Shown here in pieces: positions 26,813 to 35,063 of a stretch of 64,000 nucleotides of DNA. Source of the stretch: Herbidospora galbida (GTDB lineage: Bacteria; Actinomycetota; Actinomycetes; Streptosporangiales; Streptosporangiaceae); contig NZ_SZQA01000015.1 in NCBI RefSeq assembly GCF_005233835.1, positions 109,303-173,302 on the forward strand, given 5' to 3'. Under the pieces are notes generated by a model. That model was not told the origin of the DNA. It ran no database searches and was given only the letters and a program-made list of their open reading frames with translations. Numbering within the stretch: the first letter of the stretch is position 1; each line of letters starts with the position of its first letter. The translations under genes were made by a program, and so were the position numbers.

Positions 26813-27586
26813 CTAGGGCAGGATCGCGTCCACGTAACCGCCGTCCACCCTCAGCGCCCCGCCCGTCGTCGCCGAGGCCAGCGGAGAGGCCAGGTAGGTC
26901 ACCATGTTGGCGATCTCCTCCGGTTCGATCAGCCGCTGGATCAGCGAGTGGGGCCGGTGGCGGCGCATGAACTCGCGCTGGGCCTCCTCCCACGGCAGGT
27001 CGCGGCTGACCAGGCCGTACACGAAGTCCTCGACGCCGCCCGTGTGGGTCGGGCCGGCGATGACGCTGTTGACCGTCACGCCCGTTCCGGCGGCCTCCTT
27101 GGCGAAGCCGCGCGAGACGGCCAGCAGGGCCGTCTTCGACATGCCGTAGTGGATCATCTCCTCGGGTGTCACCACGGCCGAGTCGCTGGCGATGTACTGG
27201 ATCCGGCCCCAGCCCCGCTTCTTCATGCCGGGCAGGTAGGCGCGGGTCAGCCGGACCGCCGACAGGACGTTGGCGTCGAAGTAGCGGCGCCACTCCTCGT
27301 CGCTGATCTCCATGGCGGGGCGCGACTCGAAGATCCCGAAATTGTTGACCAGGATGTCGACGTCCGGGAGGGCCCGCAGCACCTGGTCGGCGCTCTCCAC
27401 CACGTCGGCGACGACCGGGATCACGTCGCCGCCCACCTCGGCGGCGGCCTTCTCGACGCGCTCGGGGTTGCGGCCGTTCACGCCGACTCTGGCGCCGGCG
27501 CGGGCCAGGCCGGTCGCGATGGCCAGGCCGATGCCCTGCGTCGAGCCGGTGACCAGCGCGGTCTTCCCCGTGAGATCGATGTTCAT
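26813..27586 (-). CDS. Short-chain dehydrogenase/reductase
   Basis: 257 residues with a Rossmann fold: cofactor motif 'TGSTQGIG' (about 13-20), 'NNFG' in place of the usual NNAG, and catalytic Tyr/Lys in 'YGMSK'. It should oxidise an alcohol or reduce a carbonyl with NAD(P). ATG 27586 overlaps the stop of the CDGSH gene (ATGA), so it is translated with the CDGSH and haem-oxygenase-like genes; its substrate may come from their reaction. The longer frame upstream is out of phase with the CDGSH gene and rejected. Confidence 0.9.
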   Translation of the reverse strand: MNIDLTGKTALVTGSTQGIGLAIATGLARAGARVGVNGRNPERVEKAAAEVGGDVIPVVADVVESADQVLRALPDVDILVNNFGIFESRPAMEISDEEWRRYFDANVLSAVRLTRAYLPGMKKRGWGRIQYIASDSAVVTPEEMIHYGMSKTALLAVSRGFAKEAAGTGVTVNSVIAGPTHTGGVEDFVYGLVSRDLPWEEAQREFMRRHRPHSLIQRLIEPEEIANMVTYLASPLASATTGGALRVDGGYVDAILP

Positions 27587-27783
27587 GACTCTCCCCGTCG
27601 GTGCTTGGGTCGGTGGCTGGTGTCGCAGAAGGGGTAGGTCCGGCTGCGCTTGCAGGCGCACAAGGCGACCACGAAGCGGTCGGAGCGGACCACCCGGCCG
27701 TCGTCGAAGGTGATCTCCACCGGGCCCTCCACCAGGATCGGGCCGCCGGTCACCATCGTGATCCGGGTCGTCTCATCGGCCAT
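27583..27783 (-). CDS. CDGSH iron-sulfur domain protein
   Basis: 66 residues. The cluster-binding motif 'CACKRSRTYPFCDTSH' keeps the three Cys and one His that bind a [2Fe-2S] cluster; the usual Gly after CD is Thr. N-terminal 'GPILVEGPVEITFDDGRVVRSDRFVVALC' is typical of the stand-alone bacterial type. It is likely an electron carrier for the adjoining haem-oxygenase-like enzyme, which it overlaps by 11 bases, and it overlaps the SDR start by 4. Confidence 0.93.
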   Translation of the reverse strand: MADETTRITMVTGGPILVEGPVEITFDDGRVVRSDRFVVALCACKRSRTYPFCDTSHRPKHRRGES

Positions 27784-28732
27784 CGGCGGCCGCCTCCCGC
27801 AGTGAGGTGCGGCCGTCGTCCCAGGCGTCCAGCAGGTGCGCGGCGAAGCGGCCCTCGACCAGGTCGGTGGCCTGGAAGCCGAAGACGACGTCTCCGGTCA
27901 GCTCCGGTTCCCGCCGCAGCAGGTCGCCGACGACGTCGCGGCGCAGCACCTGTTCGTGGACGGCGTCCGCCTCCACGTGCTCGGTGAAGAACACCGTCTC
28001 GGCGACCCCGAGGCGGTCGAGCGCCCGTGCCATCCGGGCCGCGGCCGGGGAGGTGGTGATCTCGGCCGCCGCGAAGTGGCCGACCAGGGCGCCCCGGAGC
28101 GACCGGTGGAGGCCGAACAGCGACATCATGTTCACCACGGCCAGCATCGGCGCCGGGACGTCGTCGAGCCGGGCCAGGTAGGAGTCGTCGAGGCCGAGGG
28201 CGCGCATCAGGTCGCCGTACAGCTTCGAGTGCATGCGGGCGTACCGGCCGCCGCCGTACTCGTCGAACTCGACCGCGACCAGCGAGGCCTTGGCCTGGCC
28301 GGTCAGCCGGGGGATCGCCCACGCATGGGGGTCGGCCTCCTTGTGGTGGTAGACCGACCGGTGGGTGACGTACTCGCGCAGGTGCCAGAGTTCGCCCTTG
28401 TCCTCCAGGAAGTGGGAGACGCCCCCGGGGGAGTCGACCATCGTCGCGTCGACGGCCGCCTCGACGTCCGTCCCGCCCTCGACGCCGTCGCGCAGCGCGG
28501 TCAGGAAGACCCGTTCGAGGTCGCGGCGCAGGCCCAGCAACCCCGGGTCCCACTCCAGTTCGGGATCGACGCCGTCGAAGCCCTGGTAGTGGAGTTCGTA
28601 GCAGGCGTACAGGGACAGGTGGAGATCATCCCCGAACGGGTCGGGGTCTCCGGCGGGCGGCAGGGGTCCGCCGGAGAGCGCGGAGACGATCCCTTCGGAG
28701 AGCGGCCCTCGGGGCCGGGGCAGGTGTCCCAT
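27773..28732 (-). CDS. Iron-containing redox enzyme family (haem-oxygenase-like) protein
   Basis: 319 residues, all-helical. The C-terminal half carries spaced Glu/His/Asp residues of the haem-oxygenase-like metal-oxidase superfamily, for example 'VAVEFDEYGGGRYARMHSKLY' and 'FTEHVEADAVHEQVL'. Superfamily members bind two irons and perform oxidative C-C or C-N cleavage or N-oxygenation. The gene is the first of a three-gene overlapping unit with a CDGSH ferredoxin-like protein and an SDR, a setting that suggests a small oxidative pathway. Substrate unknown. Start at ATG 28732. Confidence 0.88.
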   Translation of the reverse strand: MGHLPRPRGPLSEGIVSALSGGPLPPAGDPDPFGDDLHLSLYACYELHYQGFDGVDPELEWDPGLLGLRRDLERVFLTALRDGVEGGTDVEAAVDATMVDSPGGVSHFLEDKGELWHLREYVTHRSVYHHKEADPHAWAIPRLTGQAKASLVAVEFDEYGGGRYARMHSKLYGDLMRALGLDDSYLARLDDVPAPMLAVVNMMSLFGLHRSLRGALVGHFAAAEITTSPAAARMARALDRLGVAETVFFTEHVEADAVHEQVLRRDVVGDLLRREPELTGDVVFGFQATDLVEGRFAAHLLDAWDDGRTSLREAAADGR

Positions 28733-28851
28733 GCGCTCCCCATACCCGGCTGACGAGCGCTAACCGCCCCGAAGTGATCTATAAGGGCACCGCACCCCGG
28801 GAAGTGACGAGGCTAACAGCGTGGTCGTTGTAGGAAATCTTCATCCTCTTG

Positions 28852-28874
28852 TACCTTCTTGGAAGGTATTTCCA
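28852..28874 (+). promoter_or_regulatory. Overlapping inverted repeats before the recycling locus
   Basis: TACCTTC-TTG-GAAGGTA (28852-28868) and TGGAA-N5-TTCCA (28860-28874) overlap 12-20 bases before the kinase start. The placement suits an operator for the locus regulator, most simply the RpiR/MurR protein encoded at 31272. Confidence 0.5.
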
Positions 28875-28886
28875 GGGGGATGAGCT

Positions 28887-29810
28887 GTGACAGCGTTGAT
28901 CATCGGAGTGGACGGCGGGGGCACCAGCACCCGATGCGTGGTCGTCGGCGAGGACGGCCGGGTCGCCGGGCGCGGCCACGCCGGGGGCGCGAACGTGGTC
29001 TCGGCCGCCGACCCGGCCGCCAATCTGCTGGCCGCGCTCCGCGAGGCCATGCGCGGGCTCGACCCCGCACGGGTCGTCGGCGGTGTGTTCGGCCTGGCGG
29101 GTTCGGGCGCCGGACGGGCCGGAAGGCTCGCGGCGGAGGCCTGGCGGGCGGCCGGGCTTCCCGGGCGCCCGTTCGTCGTGGCCGACGTGCTCGTGGCCTT
29201 CGCCGGGGCGACCGCCGAGCCCGACGGCACGGTCCTGCTCGCCGGGACGGGCGCGGTCGCGGCCCGCATCGCCGGGTGGGACGTGGTCAGGGTCGCCGAC
29301 GGCCACGGCTGGCTGGTCGGCGACGAGGGCTCCGGCGTCTGGATCGGCCGCCAGGCCGTGACGGCGGCCCTGAAGTCGCTCGACGGCCGCGGCGTGCGCA
29401 CCGACCTGGTCGACCGGCTCGACCTCGGCCGGTCGCCCGACGAGATCGTCTCCCGCGTGTACGCCCAGGTCGCCGACCAGGGCCCCGCCTCCCTCGGCCG
29501 GTTCGCGCCGATCGCCGACGAGGCCGCCCGCTACGGCGACGAGGCCGCCATCGCCATTCTGATCGACGCCGCCCGCCGGCTCACCGCCACGGCCCGCGCG
29601 CTCGGGCCCGGCGCCGGCCCGATGGTCCTGGCCGGCTCCCTGCTCACCCAGCCGACCGAGCTGGCCCGGCTGGTCAGGGCCGAACTCGGCGACGTCGAGA
29701 CCATTCCGGCCCGCGACAACGCGGCCGGGGCCGCCGCGCTGGGACTGCGGGTGGCCTTCCCGTCGGCCGACGCGCACCGCCGGGTGATCGGGGACGCGCA
29801 TGCGGCTTGA
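28887..29810 (+). CDS. BadF/BcrA-type amino-sugar kinase (GlcNAc/MurNAc kinase)
   Basis: 307 residues of the ASKHA fold: phosphate-1 motif 'IGVDGGGTSTRCVVV' (6-20), 'GLAGSGAGRAGR', phosphate-2 'LLAGTGAVAARI' and 'DGHGWLVGDEGSGVWIGRQAV'. Relatives phosphorylate N-acetylglucosamine, and some take N-acetylmuramate, at O6. As first gene of a cluster that includes murQ, which needs MurNAc-6-phosphate, the most economical substrate is MurNAc (inference). GTG 28887 follows GGGGGA. The stop overlaps the nagZ start by 11 bases. Confidence 0.88.
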   Translation: MTALIIGVDGGGTSTRCVVVGEDGRVAGRGHAGGANVVSAADPAANLLAALREAMRGLDPARVVGGVFGLAGSGAGRAGRLAAEAWRAAGLPGRPFVVADVLVAFAGATAEPDGTVLLAGTGAVAARIAGWDVVRVADGHGWLVGDEGSGVWIGRQAVTAALKSLDGRGVRTDLVDRLDLGRSPDEIVSRVYAQVADQGPASLGRFAPIADEAARYGDEAAIAILIDAARRLTATARALGPGAGPMVLAGSLLTQPTELARLVRAELGDVETIPARDNAAGAAALGLRVAFPSADAHRRVIGDAHAA

Positions 29811-31275
29811 GCGGATGGCGATGAGCGTGCTCCAGCCGGGGTTCGACGGCACCGAGCCGCCCGACTGGCTGCGGCGGGCGCTCGGCGACGGCCTCGGCGG
29901 GGTCGTCCTGTTCGCCCGCAACCTCTCCGACCGGACGCTGACCGCCGACCTGGTGGCCGAGATCCGGGCCGAGAGCCCCGACGTCGTGGTCGCGGTCGAC
30001 GAGGAGGGCGGGTCGGTCACCCGCCTGGAGGCGCGGACCGGCAGTTCGTGGCCGGGCAACCGGGCCCTCGGCGTCGCCGACGACGTCCAGGTCACCGAGC
30101 ACGTCGCCCGCCGGATCGGCCGGCTCCTCGGCACGACCGGGATCAGCCTCGACTACGCCCCCGTCGCCGACGTGAACGCCAACCCCGACAACCCCGTCAT
30201 CGGCGTGCGCTCGTTCGGCGCCGACCCCGGGCTGGTCGCCCGGCACACCGCCGCCTGGGTCGACGGCCTGCAGGGCTCGGGTGTGGCGGCCTGCGCCAAG
30301 CACTTCCCCGGCCACGGCGACACGATCGCCGACTCCCACATCGAGCTCCCGACCGTCCACGCCTCTCCCGAGACCCTCGCCGAACGCGACCTGCGCCCCT
30401 TCCGGGCCGCGATCGACGCCGGCGTGCGGGCGATCATGGTCGGGCACCTCCTCGTGCCCGCCCTCGACGACGTCCCCGCCACGCTCAGCCATGCCGTCAT
30501 GACCGGGCTGCTCCGCGAGACCCTCGGCTTCCGGGGGCTCGTGGTCACCGACGCGATCGAGATGCGGGCGGTCGCCGCCCACTGGCCGCCGGAGGAGATC
30601 GCCGTCCGGGCCCTGTCCGTCGGGGCCGACGCGGTCTGCGCCGGGATCTCCTCCTCCGACGGTTCGTCCGTGTACGCCCTCCGCGACGCCATCGTGGCCG
30701 CGGTCCGGCAGGGACGGCTCCCCGAGGAACGCCTGGCCGAGGCCTCCCGGCGGGTCGGCGAGCTCGTCGGCTGGCACGCGGGCCAGGCCGCCGCCAGGGC
30801 CGCCGCCGTGGCCGAGCCCGACGACGACCTGGGCCTGACGGCCGCGACCGCGGCCCTGCACGTGGTGGGCGAGCCCCGCCTCGACCGGGCCCCGCTGGTC
30901 GTGGAGGTCACCGCCCGCCCGAACCAGGCCGCCGACAGCGGCACCCCGCCCGGCGTCGCCCGAGCGCTGGCCGAACTCCTCCCCGGCACCCAGGCGGTCT
31001 CCGTCACCGTCGGCGACCCCCTCCCCGACCTCAGCGCCGACCGCCCCCTCGTGGTGGTCGTCCAGGACGCCGCCCGGCACGGCTGGATAAGGGAGGTGCT
31101 GGGCAGGGCCCTGGAGACCCGGCCCGACGCGATCGTCGTGGAGACCGGCCTGCCCGGCCCGCCGGCCGGGGCGGGCTACGTCGCCACGAACGGCAACTCC
31201 CGTGCCTCGGCCAGGGCCGCCGCGCGCCGGCTGGCCCATCGACCCCCCACTCCGGAGAAGGAGAGCCCCCCATGA
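29800..31275 (+). CDS. nagZ: GH3 beta-N-acetylglucosaminidase (NagZ type)
   Basis: 491 residues, TIM-barrel GH3. 'KHFPGHGDTIADSH' (K167-H180) has the Asp-His dyad specific to NagZ-type N-acetylglucosaminidases, and Asp251 in 'VVTDAIEM' is the nucleophile. No signal peptide, so it acts in the cytosol, splitting GlcNAc-(anhydro)MurNAc-peptides or related glycosides. The C-terminal ~170 residues are a second domain ending in 'GYVATNGNSRASARAAARRL', not present in short E. coli-type NagZ. Start ATG 29800 overlaps the kinase; ATG 29815 is possible. The stop overlaps the regulator start by 4 bases. Confidence 0.92.
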   Translation: MRLERMAMSVLQPGFDGTEPPDWLRRALGDGLGGVVLFARNLSDRTLTADLVAEIRAESPDVVVAVDEEGGSVTRLEARTGSSWPGNRALGVADDVQVTEHVARRIGRLLGTTGISLDYAPVADVNANPDNPVIGVRSFGADPGLVARHTAAWVDGLQGSGVAACAKHFPGHGDTIADSHIELPTVHASPETLAERDLRPFRAAIDAGVRAIMVGHLLVPALDDVPATLSHAVMTGLLRETLGFRGLVVTDAIEMRAVAAHWPPEEIAVRALSVGADAVCAGISSSDGSSVYALRDAIVAAVRQGRLPEERLAEASRRVGELVGWHAGQAAARAAAVAEPDDDLGLTAATAALHVVGEPRLDRAPLVVEVTARPNQAADSGTPPGVARALAELLPGTQAVSVTVGDPLPDLSADRPLVVVVQDAARHGWIREVLGRALETRPDAIVVETGLPGPPAGAGYVATNGNSRASARAAARRLAHRPPTPEKESPP

Positions 31276-32162
31276 GCGGACCGACAGCCGCGAACCTGGT
31301 GGCGAGCGTGCGGGCCGTGCTGCCCTCGCTCACCCCCTCGGTGCGGTCGATCGCGCGGCTGATCCTCGACGATCCCGCGATGGTCGCCCGCAGCACGATC
31401 ACCGAGCTCAGCGCCGCCTCCGGCGCCAGCCAGGCCACGATCGTGCGGACCGCCCGCGCGCTGGGCTTCTCGGGCTACTCCGAGCTGCGCCTGGCGCTCG
31501 CGGCGGCCTCGGCGCAGAGCCAGTCGCAGCGGGCGGCCGACCGGCTGGTGCCGGGCGACCTGGCCCCCTCCGACCCGCTCGCCGACCTGATCGCCAAGGT
31601 CACCCGCGCCGAGTCGGACGCCATCGCCGACACCGCAGCCCAGCTCGACCCCGAGCGGCTCGGCAAGGTCGTGGACGCCGTCACCGACGCCAACCGGGTC
31701 AGCATGCTCGGCGTGGGGGCGTCCGGGCTGGTCGCGGCCGACATGGCGCAGAAGCTGATGCGCATCGGCCGGGCCGGGCACCCGTTCACCGACGTCCACC
31801 TCGCCCTGACGGCCGCGGCGCTGGCCGCGCCCGGCGACGTCTGGGTGGCGGTCAGCTGCACCGGCGAGACGGCCGACGTCGTGGAGCCGATCAGGGCCGC
31901 CCGCGACGCCGGCGCGACCGTCGTCGCGATCACCAACAACCCGCGCTCCACGCTGGCGGGGCTGGCCGGCCACGTCCTGGTCTCGGCGGGCCGGGAGACC
32001 GAGTTCCGGCCGGGCGCGCTCGCCTCCCGGATCAGCCAGCTGCTCATCGTCGACTGCGTCTTCGTGGGCGTCGCCCAGCGCACCTTCACCACCGCCGACA
32101 CCGCCCTTCGGGTCACCAAAGACGCTCTCGATCGCTATGCGGAAAGACGTCTTCGCAGCTAG
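31272..32162 (+). CDS. MurR/RpiR-family transcriptional regulator
   Basis: 296 residues: N-terminal HTH_6 ('SLTPSVRSIARLILDDPAMVARSTITELSAASGASQATIVRTARALGFSGYSELRLAL', about 15-75) and a SIS sugar-phosphate-binding domain at about 120-270 ('VSMLGVGASGLVAADMAQKLMRIG', 'VSCTGETADVVEPI'). Family regulators near murQ sense MurNAc-6-phosphate. Start ATG 31272 overlaps the nagZ stop (ATGA). A 109-base gap with promoter and two inverted repeats follows, so the protein probably represses both the upstream trio and the transporter operon. Confidence 0.93.
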   Translation: MSGPTAANLVASVRAVLPSLTPSVRSIARLILDDPAMVARSTITELSAASGASQATIVRTARALGFSGYSELRLALAAASAQSQSQRAADRLVPGDLAPSDPLADLIAKVTRAESDAIADTAAQLDPERLGKVVDAVTDANRVSMLGVGASGLVAADMAQKLMRIGRAGHPFTDVHLALTAAALAAPGDVWVAVSCTGETADVVEPIRAARDAGATVVAITNNPRSTLAGLAGHVLVSAGRETEFRPGALASRISQLLIVDCVFVGVAQRTFTTADTALRVTKDALDRYAERRLRS

Positions 32163-32172
32163 ATGCCTATTG

Positions 32173-32184
32173 GTAAAAATTTAC
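32173..32184 (+). promoter_or_regulatory. Candidate MurR box 1
   Basis: The palindrome GTAAA-AA-TTTAC lies 30 bases upstream of the -35 of the transporter promoter, shortly after the regulator stop codon. It is unusually A/T-rich for this genome, as expected of an operator. Confidence 0.5.
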
Positions 32185-32202
32185 TCCACATCCGTCGCCA
32201 CG

Positions 32203-32242
32203 GGTGAAAAAAATTGACCTCTCCGGGAGCCGCCCGTATCGT
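32203..32242 (+). promoter_or_regulatory. Promoter of the muropeptide transporter operon with operator
   Basis: TTGACC (32214-32219), exact 17-base spacer, TATCGT (32237-32242). The -35 is the right arm of an imperfect inverted repeat GGTnAA-N5-TTnACC (32203-32219), so a bound repressor would block polymerase. Start predicted near 32249, leaving a leader of about 23 bases. Confidence 0.65.
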
Positions 32243-32271
32243 CCAGGGAAACCGGCAACCAGGAGCAGTTC

Positions 32272-34062
32272 ATGAGACGACTCGCGGCGATCGCAGCCGT
32301 GGCGGTGATCGCTACCGCCACGGGCACCGCGTGCAGCGGCGTGGGGGGGTCCGGAGAAGCGGGCGTCTACACCACGATCGACGGAGCCAAGCAGATCGAC
32401 GCCACCGCGCCGATCAACCCGTTCAACCCGCAGGGCAACACGTTCCTCGGCTACGACGCCATGTCACTGGCATGGCCCAAGAACGACCCGGTCGACCCCA
32501 ACCAGTTCTACCCGGGGATCGCCCAGAGCTGGACCACCACGCCCGATCAGAGCGAGGTCGTGGTGCATCTCCAGCCCAACGCCAAGTGGTCCGACGGCAA
32601 GCCCGTGACCAGCCAGGACGTCAAGACCTCGATCGGCCTGGCCTACACCCAGGGCGGCACCGCCTACGCGGTCGACCCGAAGGCCGCCGGAGCGGCGGCC
32701 GACGTGATCGTCGTCGACCCCCACACGGTGAAGGTCACCCAGGGCGCCAACAAGAGCAACACGTTCCTGCGGAACGTCCTGTCGACCGTGGTCGTCCCGG
32801 CCCACGTCTTCGGCTCGCTGCTGCCGGCCGACTTCTGGACCCAGCTCAAGCTGGCCAGGGGGAGCGGCCCCGCGGCCGAGAAGGCCAAGGCCTCGATCAC
32901 CGGGCTGGCGCAGAAGGTCATCACCTTCGCCCCGGCCAAGGACGTGTCGGCCGGGCCGTTCGTGCTGGAGCGGGTGAACCCGGGCGAGGCGCTGCTGGTC
33001 AAGAACAAGCACTTCTGGGCCAGCGACAAGATCGCGCCCAACCGGGTGAAGGTGCTGAACTACACCGGCAACCAGCAGATCTGGAACTACCTGATCGCCG
33101 GACGCCTCGACAGCGCGCCCTTCACGGCGGTGCCGAGCGGCGTGCTGAACCGCATCCGGCAGACCGACGGCAACGAGGTCGTCAAGGGCTTCTCGCCGGT
33201 CGCCGTGTCGATGGCGTTCAACCAGACCAAGGCGCCCTACGACAACGTGCACGTCCGCAAGGCGCTGGCCTACCTGATCGACCGCTCGCAGGTCACCAAG
33301 GTCGCCTCGCCCGAGGGCGGCACCCCGTCGCAGACCACGACCGGCATCCACGCCGAGTCGGCCAAGTCGTGGCTCGGCGACTCGATCAACGGTCTCGACC
33401 AGTACAAGCTCGACCCCGCCAAGGCCGCGCAGGAGCTCAAGGCCGCCGGGATGAAGCAGGTCAACGGCAAGTGGGCGATGCCCGACGGGTCGCCCTGGGT
33501 CGTGGAGCTGCACGTGCCCGCCTCGTTCTCCGACTGGGTCGCCGCGGCCAAGGCGATCACCAGCCAGCTCACCGACCACGGCATCCAGGCGTCGGTGCTG
33601 ACCTCGGCCGACTACACGCTCTACCTCGACGAGCTGGCGGCCGGGAAGTATGACATCGGGCTGTGGCTGATGGCCCTCGGGCCCGCGCCGTACAACATCT
33701 ACCAGCGGATCTACGGCTCGGCCAACGGCTGGCAGCTGCTCGCCGGGAACCTCACCCACGTGCCCCCGGGCAAGGAGGGCAACTGGATGGGCGGCCCCGA
33801 GACCCTCGACGGGGTCAACCCGGGCGCGCTCACCAACCAGCTCAACGCCGCCGACCCGGCCCGGCAGAAGCAGATCGTCGGCACCCTGGCCCGGCTGACC
33901 AACCAGAACCTGCCGATGATCCAGCTGTACGACTACGTCAACACCCAGTTCGTCAACGACAGCCGCTTCACCGGATGGCCGCCGAACGACAGCGACGTGC
34001 TGCGCCTGCCGGCCGGCGTGTGGATGCAGCTCGGCCTGATCAAGGAACAGGGGACCCGATGA
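32272..34062 (+). CDS. Oligopeptide/muropeptide ABC transporter, substrate-binding lipoprotein
   Basis: 596 residues with a lipoprotein-type signal (MRRLAAIAAVAVIATATGTAC, Cys21) and an SBP_bac_5 fold: 'WTTTPDQSEVVVHLQPNAKWSDGKPVTSQDV', 'SMAFNQTKAPYDNVHVRKALAYLIDRSQV', 'GYDxxxWLMA'-like region near 460. The family captures peptides, and several members bind murein peptides or oligosaccharides. In this cluster a MurNAc-peptide ligand is the natural guess. First gene of an operon with two permeases and two ATPases; its stop overlaps the next start by 4 bases. The lipobox is weak at -2 and -3. Confidence 0.9.
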   Translation: MRRLAAIAAVAVIATATGTACSGVGGSGEAGVYTTIDGAKQIDATAPINPFNPQGNTFLGYDAMSLAWPKNDPVDPNQFYPGIAQSWTTTPDQSEVVVHLQPNAKWSDGKPVTSQDVKTSIGLAYTQGGTAYAVDPKAAGAAADVIVVDPHTVKVTQGANKSNTFLRNVLSTVVVPAHVFGSLLPADFWTQLKLARGSGPAAEKAKASITGLAQKVITFAPAKDVSAGPFVLERVNPGEALLVKNKHFWASDKIAPNRVKVLNYTGNQQIWNYLIAGRLDSAPFTAVPSGVLNRIRQTDGNEVVKGFSPVAVSMAFNQTKAPYDNVHVRKALAYLIDRSQVTKVASPEGGTPSQTTTGIHAESAKSWLGDSINGLDQYKLDPAKAAQELKAAGMKQVNGKWAMPDGSPWVVELHVPASFSDWVAAAKAITSQLTDHGIQASVLTSADYTLYLDELAAGKYDIGLWLMALGPAPYNIYQRIYGSANGWQLLAGNLTHVPPGKEGNWMGGPETLDGVNPGALTNQLNAADPARQKQIVGTLARLTNQNLPMIQLYDYVNTQFVNDSRFTGWPPNDSDVLRLPAGVWMQLGLIKEQGTR

Positions 34063-35063
34063 AAACCGTCGTCCGGCGGCTCTCCGGCCACCTGGCCCGC
34101 GGCCTGGCCATGATCTGGGTGGTCACCACGCTCAGCTTCGTGATCATCCGCAACATCCCGGGTGACCCCGTCAGGGGCCAGTACGAGAAGCTCATCGAAC
34201 AGGGCATGTCACCCGACGCGGCCGAACGCGCCACGGCGGCGCTCTACGGCTTCCTGCCGAAGGGCAGCCTGTGGAGCCAGTACGTCGACTACCTGAACGG
34301 CCTGCTCCACGGCAACCTGGGCCAGTCGCTCAGCACCCCGGGCACCGGCGTCGCGACCATCATCGGGTCGGCGGCCAAATGGACCATCCTGCCGGTGCTC
34401 GGCGGCACGCTGCTGAGCTTCCTGCTCGGCGTGACCCTGGGCGTCTACGCGGCGATCAAGCGGTCGGGCAAGCTCGGCGACGCCCTGGCGATCTCCGGCT
34501 CGCTGCTGCACGGCATCCCGCAGTACGTCATCGGCCTGCTGGTCGTGGCGGTCTTCTCCACGCTGTGGCCGATCCTGCCCGCGGGCGGCCCGGTCGACAT
34601 CGACTTCGCCCCTGGGTTCAACGGGCCCTACATCGCCTCGCTGATCCAGCACGCCACGCTGCCGGTGCTGACCTACGCGCTGGCCAGCTACGGCGGGTGG
34701 ATCCTGGCGATGAAGTCGAGCGTGGCGACCGTGCTCGGCGACGACTTCATCATGGCCGCCGAACTGCGCGGCATGAGCCGGGGCATCCTGTTCCGCTACA
34801 TCGCCCGCAACGCGATCCTGCCGCTGTTCACGATCCTGGCCCTGTCGCTGGGCCTGCTCTTCGGCGGCGCGATCTTCATCGAGTCGATCTTCAACTACCC
34901 GGGTCTGGGCCTGCTGCTCGTCAACAGCATCGGCGCCCGCGACTACGCGCTGATGGGCGGCACCTTCCTGGTGCTCACCGTCGCCATCGTCGTCGCCAAC
35001 ATCGCGGCCGACCTCCTGTACGCCGTCATCGACCCCCGAGTCCGCAAGGGAGCCGAGGCATGA
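34059..35063 (+). CDS. Peptide ABC transporter permease (DppB-like)
   Basis: 334 residues, six spans, with the family N-terminus ('LARGLAMIWVVTTLSFVIIRNIPGDPVR') and the EAA loop 'AAELRGMSRGILFRYIARNAILPLFTILAL' that docks the ATPase; 'GAIFIESIFNYPGLGLLLVNSI' is a signature close to the C-terminus. It forms half of the channel. ATG 34059 overlaps the binding-protein stop (ATGA) and its stop overlaps the next permease start in the same way. Confidence 0.94.
   Translation: MKTVVRRLSGHLARGLAMIWVVTTLSFVIIRNIPGDPVRGQYEKLIEQGMSPDAAERATAALYGFLPKGSLWSQYVDYLNGLLHGNLGQSLSTPGTGVATIIGSAAKWTILPVLGGTLLSFLLGVTLGVYAAIKRSGKLGDALAISGSLLHGIPQYVIGLLVVAVFSTLWPILPAGGPVDIDFAPGFNGPYIASLIQHATLPVLTYALASYGGWILAMKSSVATVLGDDFIMAAELRGMSRGILFRYIARNAILPLFTILALSLGLLFGGAIFIESIFNYPGLGLLLVNSIGARDYALMGGTFLVLTVAIVVANIAADLLYAVIDPRVRKGAEA

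Noticed and set aside
26816..27661. Longer SDR start at 27661
   Set aside because: The added residues overlap the CDGSH gene out of frame and the Rossmann motif begins properly after ATG 27586.
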